The translations under genes were made by a program, and so were the position numbers. Shown here one piece after another: positions 34,801 through 46,360 of a stretch of DNA of 64,000 nt. Every line of letters begins with the position of its first letter. Positions within the stretch are counted from its first letter, which is position 1. Location: assembly GCA_947471745.1 (NCBI GenBank), contig CANJKZ010000774.1, positions 620,001 to 684,000 on the forward strand. The letters are read 5' to 3'. Below the pieces are notes generated by a model, which worked only from the letters and a program-made list of their open reading frames with translations, ran no database searches and was not told where the DNA came from. The DNA comes from Closterium sp. Naga37s-1 (Eukaryota > Streptophyta > Zygnematophyceae > Desmidiales > Closteriaceae).

Positions 34801-35713
34801 GAAGTGGATACTTTGAGTACACTTCCTGGCGCGCGCTCGGCTTTCCAGTCATCCAGTGACTGGGTTTCGTAAAATATCACCTCCACAATGGTGACGATGC
34901 GGTTTGCAGCGAGATCCAGCCCCTCCCAACCTTTGCTCGTGGGAGAAACGCCAAGATGAAGACCCCAGCTGGCTTTCGGCGCAAGCTTCCCACCGCGCTG
35001 ATGTTGCGGGACCATGTATTGCACCATGCAACCCCACACCCGGGCCATGGTAAGGTCCGGCTTTGTTTTGTAAATCAGCGTATACGGTGTTGCTCCCGAA
35101 GGCAGAGAAGTGCGCTCAATGCCGTTACGCACCCACACAGCTTGGCGAAGTGCGAGGTGCCACCAATGGTGTGGCACGTTCATATGCAGAAGCATTGTCC
35201 GCACCGCCTCGACAAGTGTGCGCATTTTGCGTTCAGCCATCCCATTCTGCTGCGGAGTATACGGACATGGCAAATCATGGACAATGCCGTGCTTGTCGAG
35301 GAAGGCAGTAAAATCGCCACCCAAGAACTCCCCTCCACGGTCAGATCGGATCATCTTCACCGTCAGCTCGCTCTGTCGCTCCACCATCGCCAGCCACGTA
35401 TCGAATTTCTCCAAAGCGTCACTCTTCCGCGTGAGAGTATACGTCCACACGAAGCGCGTTTTGCGATCCTTCAGGAGAAGAAAGTAGCGACTTCCGTCCT
35501 TTGCAGCAACTCGAAATGGTCCGCAATCGTCGATGTGCACAACGTCCAATGCGTATTCGGGTTCAGAACCTTGGTCGGGGAAGGTAACCTTGGTCGGGGA
35601 AGGTATGACGAACCAGCTTCCCGCCAACGCAAGAAACGCATACCAGGTCTGCACCAGACGATGACGTGATCTCCAATCCTGATGCCGCGCCATGTGCAGC
35701 AGTGCGCTTCTCG
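31830..35713 (-). mobile_element. Ty1/copia fossil D (family 3)
   Basis: Parts on the minus strand: GAG-pre-integrase (35590-35713), integrase core (34850-35560, with MIRSDRGGEFLGGDF and TPQQNGMAERKMRTL), Ser/Pro-rich linker (34000-34850), reverse transcriptase (33200-33960, YVDDLLAAS), RNase H (32558-33150, LSSTESKYIAATEAG) and a 3' non-coding region. A purine run near 32228 could mark the start of a 3' LTR of about 400 bp that ends near 31830. Gag and protease are absent. Broken, with only a few breaks in the visible pol part. Confidence 0.8.
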
Positions 35714-35719
35714 TATCTG

Positions 35720-36066
35720 CTGAGGGAGTTGTTCTCGGTCGTGCGCGCTACACCGGCCACGTCCTCTGCACCAACCTCCGCCCGTAATCATCGCCGCAGC
35801 CATCGGCGCTTCCAACGGAGACGGTCGTGTTGCGGACTATTGCGTCATCTACGAGGTCCTCGGCGGACATTTGGCATGCACGACTTGCGCACGTGGGGAT
35901 GGATATGATAAAGCGCACTGCTGCACATGGCGCGGCATCTGGATTGGAGATCACGTCATCGTCTCGTGCAGACCTGGTATGTGTTTCTTGCATTGGCGGG
36001 AAGCCGGTTCTTCATACCTTCCCCGACCAAGTTTCTAAACCCGAAAACGCATTGGACATTGTGCAC
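35720..36066 (+). mobile_element. Ty1/copia fossil H (family 3), left piece
   Basis: Carries the GAG-pre-integrase region (IWHARLAHVGMDMIKRTAAH, DLVCVSCIGGKPVLHTFPDQ) and stops where fossil G is inserted. The rest of H lies at 42197-42965. It faces fossil D head to head. Confidence 0.75.
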
Positions 36067-36197
36067 TGTCAAAATAGTGAAGGAAGGAATGACTGAACTA
36101 GCAAGCAGGTGGGTACAATTAGGAAACCTAAAAGTGTTGTACCCTATACGAACTACCCCACTACAGCCTAGACAGACTATAGCATATGAGTTTGACA
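36067..36197 (-). repeat. 3' LTR of fossil G
   Basis: 131 bp, TGTCAAA start and TGACA end in element orientation, clearly related to the LTRs at 46228, 53729, 60779 and 45574. Confidence 0.8.
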
Positions 36198-39100
36198 CAC
36201 CCTCATAGGCAAAGTGGGGGAGAACAAGAGGTCACAAGACCGGTCAAGAAAGGCAAAGCAAGCTCCGGGTGGATCACAACGTCACCACGCATTCTGAGCA
36301 CAAGCAAATGGCCACAAGGCCAGTTCACATGCAGAGTTATATAAAGGAGAACAAACAATACAGTGAACACAACCTAGCAAGTGTAAGCATGCAGGTATAT
36401 ATGTATAAAGAGTACAGTATAGGCAGAGTCAAGAAGAAAGCAAGTGAGGCACAGTAGGTACAAGGCCTAACACAGTACAGAAACGCTGATGATCACAAGG
36501 CTGAAGTGCCTTGGTGAAAACATCAGCAGTGTTGGCCTGAGAGGCCACGTAAGCAAGACGAAGCTGGCCACGCTGCTGCAACTCTCGAGCAAGGAAGTAG
36601 CGCAGAGCAATGTGCTTCGTTCTGTGCTCCAGTCTGTGCTCCTGACACAAGGCCAGCATGGCCTTGTTGTCGATGTACAGAACAGGAGGAGAACGAGGCG
36701 CCTCTCCCAACTCGGTCAGCAAGTAGGTGAGCCAGCGTAGCTCCTGTGCAGCCATGGCCCTAGCGTAGATCTCAGCCTCACAACTGGAGCTGAGAACAGA
36801 AGACGAGCGGGTAGACCGCCAAGAGACAGAGCCGGAGCCAAGGATGAAAGTGTAACCCTGTGACGACCGCTGCGTAGCCAAGTCGTCAACCCAGGAGGCG
36901 TCAGCGTGACCAGTGAGGACAACTCGAGCCCGTCCTCCAAGCACGAGCCCCATGCCCGAAGTACTGCACAAGTAGCGCAACACCCTCTTAGCGGCCTCCC
37001 AGTGCTATGGTCGGTGTCTCCCGGGCGCAACGTAGCGTGCCAGGATGCTAAGAGGGTAGGCAAGGTCAGGTCGAGTGCAGGTCATCAGGTACATGAGGCA
37101 GCCCACAAGCTCTGGATACGAGCCACTCAGCTCTACGGACTCGTCCGAAGGTGGAGCTGAGAGCGAGTGACCGGTAGGCAGAGGAGTGGACTGTGGCGAG
37201 GAGTACGTGAAGCCGAAGCGCTGAAGGACCTGCTGCACCATATGTGACTGAGTCAAGGTAATGGTGCGCTGTGCTCTGTCCCGGGTGATCCGCAAGCCAA
37301 GATAGCTTGTCAGCTCACCCAGGTCTGTGCACGTGTGTCTCTTCTCCAGCTCCGACTTCACGTGGGCGAGTGCCTCAGTGTCAGCAGTAGCAAAGACCAA
37401 GTCGTCTACGTACACGAGAACGTAGAACGGCGGCAGAGTGGTGTCAGTGCGTAAGAACAGAGAAGGGTCAGCAGTGGAAGGAGCAAAACCAAGAGCAGCA
37501 AGAGTTGTCCTCAGTGTGTCGTGCCACTCACGGGGTGCCTGGCGGCTGGGTACCAGCAGGAAACGACCCAGTGAAGCCAGGTGGGCGGCGCAGCCAGATC
37601 TCCTCGTGCAGGCTGCCCTGTAGGAAGGCTGTGCTGAAGTCAAGAGAGTGTAGCTCGTAGTCACGCTAAGCGGCGACGTGCAGCAGCACCCAAAGAGTGG
37701 TCATCTTCGGGGTAGGGGAGAAGGTCTGGAAGAAGTCAACTCCCTGTCGCTGACTGAAGCCTCGTGCAACGTAACGCGCCTTGAAGACAGGCGGAGATCC
37801 CGGCGGGCGCTTCACCCTGAAAATCAACATGCCACTGACGAAGTTCGCCCCAGGCGGGGGAACCTCGTCGACGTAGGAGCTTGTGGACATCTAGGAAGCC
37901 ATCTCTGTGTCCATGGCTGTCTGCCACTAAGAGGAGTAGGGACCCTCTATCGCCTCTACGTAAGAGCGCGGGGTTGGGATGTCTGGTGCATCCGGGTCTC
38001 CCTCAGGGGCAAGCAGCATGGACACGAGATGAGGTAAAGCAGCGGCAAAGCACTCAAACTCCTCGTGTTGGTCCTCCGTGCCAAGAGCACACTCACCCCC
38101 GATGGACGGAGGACAGACAAACGCAGACTCAGACTCAGCAACAAGACAAGCACGAAGGAAGTCAGACTCCGGGTCCGGACCGTCAGGAAGAGAGGACGCA
38201 GGAGGAGACGGCTGAGGGACACGCTGTAGAGCAGTGGAAGGACGCAGAGTCATAGAGTGAGTGCCGGGGACAGGAGGAGGATGCTGACGCAGAACACGTC
38301 GACCCATGCGAGCGAACAGGCGATTCAGGACGAGACTCAGGTGACGCAGGACGAGACTCAGGCGACACAGGACGAGACTCAGGCTCACGACGCTCCATAA
38401 GACCTCTAGTCGGTCCAGAGTAAGGAGAAGGACCAGGGAGTGGAGAGGCTGGCTGTAACTGCGACTGTGACTGGACAGGCGGTGGACTCAGTATGGGAGG
38501 AGTAGGACCAATAGAAGGCGGGAGACCAAGAACCTGCTGAAGGAGCGGAACGTAGTACGGCCGCGGCCGCGCAGCGCCTCCAGAAACAGCAGAGACAGCA
38601 TCAGTACCCTCACCTCCAGGGTCTCCAGCTACAACTCCCACAGCACCACCAGCTCCAGTACCTCCAGCAGCTACAGCACCTACACCTCCAACTCCTGCAG
38701 CACCACCAGCCCCAGTAGCTCCAGTACCTCCAGTACGAGCACCTCCGGGACCAACTGCTCCAGTACCTCCAGCAGCTCCAACACCAGTAGGACCTCCAAC
38801 AGCGCCAGTACCTCCAGCACCAGCACCTAAAGGACCAGCGGCTCCAGCAGCTCCAGCACCAGCAGCACCTCCAGCAGCTCCAGCTCCAGAAGCACCTCCA
38901 GCAGCAAGCCCCGTAGCTCCAGCAGCACGGCTGCAGCGTCGAGCGTACCACTCACGTAGCCGCTGCGGAGAGAGGGGCTCCCACCGTGACGGGACACCCG
39001 GAGGACCTCCAGACTCAGCACGCTCAGGCTCAGCACCCTCAGGCTCAGCACCTTCAGACTCAGCGCCCCCACGCTCAGCACCCCCAGGCTCCACACGCGT

Positions 39101-42100
39101 AGGCTCAGCACCCCCAGGCTCCGCACCCTCAGACTCAGCAACCCCAGGCTCAGCACCCCCAGGCCCCGCACCCGCAGGCTCAGCACCCCTAGCAGCACTT
39201 GAGTCGACAGCTACCTCGACATGCTCGACAGGGTCTACCTGAGACACACCTGAGGGGGCAGGACCCTAAGGGGGGAGGGGGTCTACCGGAGGAGCACCTG
39301 GTGCTAGGAAGAGTGGCGGGGGGGGGGAGAGGGGCAGTGCGGTAGGGAAAGAGACGGTAGTAAGATACCGACTCGTCAAACGTGACGTCCTGATAGGACA
39401 GAACACGACGCAAGGTGGGGTGGTAGAACTGCCACCCAGGTGCGTCAGGGGGGAAGCCAAGGAAGACACAGGGAACGGCGCGGGAAGACAGCTTGTCCGC
39501 GGAAGTATCGCGGACAAAAGCTCAAGATCCCCAGACACAGAACACAGACGCATCGCCAACCTTCCCCGTCCACCGCAGAGTAGGTGTGGTCTCCGGCAAG
39601 GAGACACGAGGCTGAAGGTTGATCTGATGCGCAGCGTACTGAACCGCGAACGGCCACAGAAAATGGGGAGCAGCCGCATGGATCATGGACGTACGAGCGA
39701 TGTCCATGACTATGCCAATGCGGCGCTCAGCAATCCCATTTTGCTGTGGGGAGGCCGGAAGCGTGAACGTCTGGCAGATGCCCTCCGCAGGACAGAAAGC
39801 CCTCAGAAGGTCGGAGGAAAACACACCACCTCTGTCTGAGTGCAGACGCAGAACAGGAGTGCGCAACGACTGGGCTCCCAAAGGGGTCAGCCAGGGAGAC
39901 TGCGACAGGCCGATTGAGCGGCGTGAGTTTGGTGCTGTCGCAAAAGAAGGAGCGCGAAGCACCAGAGTCAAGTGTGAAAGTGTGCAAGGCCTGGAGCAGT
40001 CTCCTTGGCAGCAGAGAGAGCAGACTTACCAGCACTTGGAGCAGCAGACTCACCAGTACCTGGAGCAGCAGACTCACTAGTACCTGGAGCAGCAGACTCA
40101 CTAGCACCTAGAGCAGCAGCCTCAATGCCCGAGTTGGGCGGAACACACAGGTAACAGTCACCCTCAACACTATTAGACGCAGCATACATGGCAGCAAGGA
40201 TAGCATCGAAATCAAAATCAAAGATATCAACATTCTGCTTATGCAGATCACCCCAGCGAGGGAGCTCAACGCGTCAGGAAACTGGGCGCGCCAGGCGTCA
40301 GACAGGCGACCGAAGCAGCGCTGCGTAGTGTGTGGTTGCCCGCACATCTCCCCACGGCGCCCGCCAGTGCGAAGAACGTAAGTGCAGGGACCAACACCCC
40401 CAGACCCCCCATTGCCCGGCGTACCACTCACGAAGCTGCTGGGCCGACGGGGTCTCACGGGAACGCGGCTGCTGCTGGCGCTGGCTACCACCAAAGCCTC
40501 CACGCTGCGCGGCTCCACCTCGACCAGCACCACCGCCGCCGCCACCTCCACCACCGCTGCCGCTGCCTCCACCACCCCCACCGCCGCCACCGAAGCCCCC
40601 ACTCCCTCCACCACCCCCACCTCCACCGCCACCCCCTCCGCCTCCTCCACCGCCTCCACCGTCGCCCCCAGCGCCCCCTCCACCACCCTTGCCCCCCTTG
40701 CCCTTGCTGTTGCGGCGCCTCCCACCGGGAGCAGATGCAGCCCCGACCTCCTCAGTGCCAACGAGGTCGACAGCAGCAGCAGAAGTAACAGAGGGGAGAA
40801 GGGGGACAGGGGAACACCCCTCAAAGAAAGGGGCACGAGGGTCGCCGCGAGAAGCACCTACAGCAACGATACTCTTCTCAGCTGCAGCAAGGCGCTCCTC
40901 TAGCAGGTCGATGGTGAGCTCGGTGGGGCAAAGGGAGAGAAAGTGGTCCCTGACTGAAGCAAGGGAGTCAGGGAGGCGGGTGACTAGGTAGTAAAGGGTG
41001 ATGTACATGGGGGGGGGGTTCTTGGCACAGAACTCAGTGGGAAGCGCAGCGCGGTAGCGGGCGTCACTAGTGCGGAGGTGAGTAATGAGGTCAGCGACTG
41101 TGGCAAAGGCAGCAAGGTCAGGGAACAGGTACGGCAGCATGAGGCGGCTGAGGGCAGCAGTGGCAGGGGAGGAGTAGCGCGCTACGACAGCGTCATACAA
41201 AGATCGAGCAGTCTTGTACTGGCCAAACTGCGCGCGCTCAGCAGACGGCAGGTGACTACGAACAGCAAGGCAAGCAACAGCGTCACGAGTGGTCCACTAC
41301 GAGCGAACCGTACTGTCAGCAGTGGCAGCAGGTGCAGGAGAGACACCGGACGTGTGATCGAAAAGGGATACTCCGTCCTTAGAGTCACACTGAAGAAAGA
41401 GCTGCAGGTCGTCAACCCACACGTCAAAGTCAACCGCGCGCCCCTCAGCATCAAAGGTAAGAACATTAGGGCTAGCCATAGCGGCAGTAGCAGCAGTAGC
41501 AGCAGTGTCAGCAGAAACAGCAGTAGCAGCAGGAGCAGCGCGGGCAGGGCAGTGCGGCTCAGTAGGGCGGCGCGGCTCGGCAGGGAGGCGCGGCTCGGTA
41601 GGGCAGCGCGGCTCGGTTGGGCGGCGCGGCTCGGCTCCTGGCGGCGCGGCGCGGCAGGGCGGCGCGGCTCGTAGGAGCGGCGCGGCTCAGCTGGGCGGCG
41701 CGGGTGCTTACCAGGGGCGGGTGCAGGGCAGGGCCGCAGCTGGCGGTTAGGTCAGGGCCATGACTGGGGCGGCAGCAGGGCAGGGCCGCTACTTGGCGGC
41801 GGTAGAGCAGGGCCGCGACTGGGGCGGCTGAAGGGCAGGGCCGCGACGCGTCGGCGGCAGCGCAGGGCCGCGACAGGGCGGCGGCAGGGCAGGGCCACGG
41901 CTGGACGGCAGGGTAGGGAAGGGCCGCGACGAGCAGCGGCAGGGTAGGGCCGCGACAGGCGGCTAGGGTAGGCCGCGACGGGCGGCAAGGCAGGGCCGCA
42001 GATGGCGGCAGGGCAGGGGTGCGACTAGGCGGCTAGGTCGGGGCCGCGACGAGGCGGCGAGAGGGCAAGGCCGCGACGGGCCGAGAAAGCAGGGGGTCGC

Positions 42101-42196
42101 TACGGGCCGTTAGGGCAGGGCCGCGACGGGCCGAGAAGGCAGGGCCGCGACGGGCGACACTAGGGCAGGGCGCGCGACGGCGCAGGTGAGGCAGGC
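36067..42196 (-). mobile_element. Ty1/copia fossil G (family 1) nested in fossil H
   Basis: Parts on the minus strand: GC-rich leader (41485-42196), gag (40300-41480, start ASPNVLTFDAEGRAVDF), Gly-rich gag tail (40500-40730), zinc-knuckle-like Cys/His stretch, protease (DSGAS, about 39950), integrase (39520-39860), Ala/Gly/Glu repeat linker (38180-39250), reverse transcriptase (37050-37890), RNase H (36480-36980) and 3' LTR 36067-36197. No 5' LTR is seen. Broken, with several breaks. Close in sequence to fossil B, so fairly young. Confidence 0.85.
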
Positions 42197-42965
42197 AAAG
42201 CGAGCTGACGGTGAAGATGATCCGATCTGACCGCGGAGGGGAGTTCTTGGGTGGCGATTTTACTGCCTTCCTCGACAAGCACGGCATTGTCCATGATCTG
42301 ACATGTTCGTATACTCCGCAGCAGAATGGGATGGCTGAACGCAAAATGCGCACACTTGTCGAGGCGGTGCGGACAATTCTTCTGCATATGAACGTGCCAC
42401 ACCATTGGTGGCACCTCGCACTTCGCCAAGCTGTGTGGGTGCGTAACGGCATTGAGCGCGCTTCTCTGCCTTCGGGAGCAACACCGTATACGCTGATTTA
42501 CAAAACGAAGCCGGACCTTACCATGGCCCGGGTGTGGGGTTGCGTGGTGCAATACATGGTCCCGCAACATCAGCGCGGTGGGAAGCTTGCGCCGAAAGCC
42601 AGCTGGGGTCTTCATCTTGGCGTTTCTCCCACGAGCAAAGGTTGGGAGGTGCTGGATCTCGCTGCAAACTGCATCGTCACCACTGTGGAGGTGATATTTT
42701 ACGAAACCCAGTCACTGGATGACTGGAAAGCCGAGCGCGCGCCAGGAAGTGTACACAAAGTATCCACTTCAGCGGTCTCCGCTCCTTCACTAGGTCTTCT
42801 TGTTGATGAGATTGACGATCTGCTTGACGCCCTGGCTTTAGCACCTACACCTCCGCACGTCCCCTCATCCATCCCCTGCTCTACCCTTCCACCTGTATAC
42901 CCGCGTGTGGTGCCTGTCACCAAACCGTCAACCTCATCCGCGCCTGCTGTCATCTCCTCTCCTAA
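42197..42965 (+). mobile_element. Ty1/copia fossil H (family 3), right piece
   Basis: Resumes the integrase core (MIRSDRGGEFLGGDF, QQNGMAERKMRTLVE, PHHWWHLALRQAVWV) and the following linker (FYETQSLDDWKAERAPG). Nearly identical in protein to the same part of fossil D. Confidence 0.8.
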
Positions 42966-43330
42966 ACCCGAAGCTGTTGGGGCGTGAGGGACTGACGCAG
43001 ACGGCGCTGGAGCTGCATCTGGCCACGCCAGGAGCAGCAGTAGAAGTAGAAAGAGCAGTAGCAGCAGGAGCAGCAGTAACAGCAATACGGGCAGGGCAGT
43101 GCTCACCAGTGGCGAGAAGGGCAGGCGTACGACGGTGGTAACGGCGAGGCCGCTACCACTGCAGGGCGAGGGCTCCGCGGCAGCTGCAGGGGCGGCTGCT
43201 CCAGGGGCCAGGGGCGGCTGCAGAGGTCCAGGGGCGGCTGCTGCAGGGGCAGCTGCTGCAGGGGCGGCTGCTGCAGGGGCAGCTGCTCCAGGGGCGGCTG
43301 CTCCAGGGGCCAGGGGCAGCTGCTCCCTTT
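42966..43330 (-). mobile_element. Family-1 leader fragment
   Basis: GC-rich, GCTGCAGGGG-type repeats and a CACTGGTGAGCAC phrase match the gag-proximal leader of fossils B and G in minus orientation. No gag follows. Either a remnant of a separate insertion or a rearranged piece of the neighbouring copy. Confidence 0.4.
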
Positions 43331-45700
43331 TTTTTTTTTTTTTTTTTAAATTAATTATTTATTTTAGGGTTTGGCAGAGCGCACTCGGCGCTGCAGAGGC
43401 GGCTCGCGGGCTGCAGGGTGGCTCGGGCAGCAGCGAGGGGGGGGGGGCGGCGCGCGGCTCCCCAGGGCGTCGCGACGGGGCAGCGGGGGGGGGGGGGGGG
43501 GGGGGCGCGCGCGGCTCCCCAGGGCGTCGCGACGGGGCAGCGGGGGTGCGGAGCCTGCGGGTGCTGAGTCTGGGGGTGCTGAGCCTGGGGGTGCGGAGCC
43601 TGCGGGTGCTGAGTCTGGAGGTGCTGAGCCTGGGGGTGCTGAGCCTGGGAGTGCTACGTCTGAGAGTACTGAGCCTGAGCGTGCTGCACCTGGGGGAGGC
43701 CTCTCCTCGCAGCAGCTGCGTGAGTGGTACTTACAGTACTGCAGCCTCAGGAGAGGTGCTTCTGGAGCTCGGAGTGGTGCCGGAGCTGGTGCTAGTGCTT
43801 CCCCTCCTAGGCGGGAGCTGCCCTCTCCCCAGCAGCTCCGAGAGTGGTACGCTAGGCGCTGCAGTCTCCGGAGTGGCGCTCCCGGTGTCGTGGACTCTGG
43901 AGCTTCTGGAGTTACTGGAGGTGCTGCTGCTGCTGGCGGTGCGGCTGGCGCTGCTGGAGGTGCTGCTGGTGCTGCTGGAGCTGCTGGAGGTACTGCTGCT
44001 GCTGGAGGTGCTGCTGGCGCTGCTGGAGGTACTACTGGTTCTGGTGCTGCTGGAGCTGCTGGAGGTGCTGCTGCTGCTGGCGGTGCGGCTGGCGCTGCTG
44101 GAGGTGCTGCTGGTGCTGCTGGCGCTGCTGGAGGTGCTACTGGTGCTGGAGCTACTGGAGCTGCTGGTGGTACTGCTGCTGCTGGCGGTGCTGCTGGCGC
44201 TGCTGGAGGTGCTGCTGGTACTGGTGCTGCTGGAGCTGCTGGAGGTGCTGCTGCTGCTGGTGGTGCTGCTGGCACTGCTGGAGGTGCTGCTGGTACTGGA
44301 GCTGCTGGGGACCCTGCTGCTGCTGGCGGTGCTGCTGGAGCTGCTGGGACTGGCCCTGCTGAGGGGGTTGGAGCTGGAGGTGCTGAGCGGCCACGGCCGT
44401 ACTACGTTCCGCTCCTTCAGCAGGTTCTTGGCCTTCCGCCCTCTCCTGGTCCTACTCCTCCCCTACTGAGTCCACCGCTTGTCCAGTCGCAGTCACAGTT
44501 ACAGCCAGTCTCTCCACTTCCTGGTCCTTCTCCCTACACTGCGCCGACGGGAGGTCTTACGGAGCGTCGTGAGCCTGAGTCTCGTCCTCCGTCGCCTGAG
44601 ACTCGTCCAGAGTCGTCTGAGTCGCGTCCAGAGTCGCCTGTCCGCGCTGTCCGCGCTGGTCGTCGTGTTGTGGGTTGCCTCATGTACCTGATGACCTGCA
44701 CTCGACCTGACCTTGCCTACGCTCTTAGCATCCTGGCACGCTACGTTGCGCCCGGAAGACACCGACAAGAGCACTGGGAGGCCGCTAAGAGGGTGTTGCG
44801 CTACTTGTGCAGTACTTCGGGCATGGGGCTCGTGCTTGGAAGACGGGGTCCAGCTGTCCTCATTGGACACGTAGACGCTTCGTGGGTTCACAAATTGGCT
44901 ACGCAGCGGTCGTCAAAGGGTTACACCTTCAGCCTTGGCTCCGGCTCTGTTTCTTGGCGGTCTACCCGCTCGTCTTCTGTTCTCAGTTCCAGTTGTGAGG
45001 CTGAGATCTACGCAGGGGCCATGTCTGCACAGGAGTTACGCTGGCTCACCTACCTGCTGACTGACTTGGGAGAGCGGCCTCGTTCTTCTCCAGTTCTGTA
45101 CGTGGACAACAAGGCCATGATTGCCTTGTGTCAGGAGCATAGACTAGAGCACAGAACGAAGCACATCGCTCTGCGTTACTTCCTTGCTCGAGAGTTGCAG
45201 CAGGGTGGTCAGCTTCGTCTTGCTTACGTGGCCACTTGGGCCAACACTGCTGATATATTCACCAAGGCACTTCAGTCTGGTGATCATCAGCGTTTCTGTA
45301 TTGTTTTAGGCCTTGTGCCTACTTTGCCTCACTTGCTCACTGCGTAACTTTGCTTGTACTATGATCTATATATATACCTTTATGCTTACACTTGCTAGGA
45401 TATGATCACTGTACTGTTTGTTATCTTTTTATAACTCTGCATGTGAAGTGGCCTTGTGGCCATTTGCTTGTGCTCGGAATGTGTGGTGACTTCGTGATCT
45501 ACCCCGAGCTTGCTTTGCTTTTCTTGACTGGTCTTGTGACCACTTGTTCTCCCCCACTATGCCTATGGGGGTGTGTCAAAATGTTTTAGTGCTTACTTTG
45601 TGTAGGCTATAGTGTGCCCATAAGGGGTACAACCCAATTAGGGTTAGTACTTGTACCCAACTCTTTCATAGTTCATTCATTCTCGTTCTAGATCCTGACA
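43331..45700 (+). mobile_element. Ty1/copia fossil I (family 1)
   Basis: Parts: T-run and GC-rich leader-like DNA (43331-43550), Gly/Ala/Glu repeat linker (43550-44640, GAEPGGAEP and GAAGGAAG units), the end of reverse transcriptase (VGCLMYLMTCTRPDLAYALS), RNase H (to 45347, TADIFTKALQSGDHQRF), and 3' LTR 45574-45700. Gag, protease and integrase are absent, so it is broken. The reading frame across the parts that remain is long. Confidence 0.8.
45574..45700 (+). repeat. 3' LTR of fossil I
   Basis: 127 bp, TGTCAAAATG start and CCTGACA end; preceded by a polypurine-like GGGGGTG. Confidence 0.75.
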
Positions 45701-46227
45701 ATATATTAAACTCACTTTATTGCTGTACAGCATGTCTACTTCGGCCAGGCCCTCGGATTGGTTTTGGGTAGGCTGAAAAAATTGATTTGGTACACGACTT
45801 TACTATGAAAATTAGACAAAAAAGGGCCAAAATACGATTGCATACTAGGAAAACCACATTTTTCCTGTTTTTTTCCAAAAGAAGGCTGAACTTTCAGATT
45901 TCACTTTAAAAAAAGGCTGGAATATCAGAGTTTGTGTTGGACAAATAAAATCGACTTGTACAATTCAGTAGTTCGATAGTACATCAACAACAGTAGTATC
46001 GTAGTACTTCTTTGTATGCATGTTACTGTAGCAGGTGTCTCTTCGCGTGAGTTACAGGTAGTAGTTCGAACAGTCTCGTGACTGTTCGCATGACACAGGA
46101 TTTTACCTCTTCGTAGAGTCGATTCGATAACTAGCCCATTTCATGAATAGGTACATCTCTGAATAGGTACTCTCGTAGACTATACATCTCTTGTATCTAT
46201 TCATTATTGTTCAATTATTGTTCTCAC
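45701..46227 (+). mobile_element. AT-rich DNA including the left part of the family-2 5' LTR
   Basis: The last part of this stretch must belong to the family-2 LTR because fossil B sits between it and 53862 with a shared CTCAC. The start of that LTR is not resolved. No coding content. Confidence 0.5.
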
Positions 46228-46360
46228 TATGAGAATAATTGACGAAAGAATGAATGAACTAGAAATGAGATGGGTACAAGTAGGAAACACATAAGTATTG
46301 TACCCTCTAAGAACTACCCCACTACAGCCTAAATAGACTATAGCAGATATAAGTTTAACA
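46228..46360 (-). repeat. 3' LTR of fossil B
   Basis: 133 bp; differs from the 5' LTR at two or three positions. Confidence 0.85.

Noticed and set aside
34956-35669. Plus-strand ORF of 237 codons
   Set aside because: Antisense shadow of the family-3 integrase.
40330-40991. Pro/His/Thr-rich plus-strand ORFs
   Set aside because: Antisense of the Gly-rich gag tail of fossil G.
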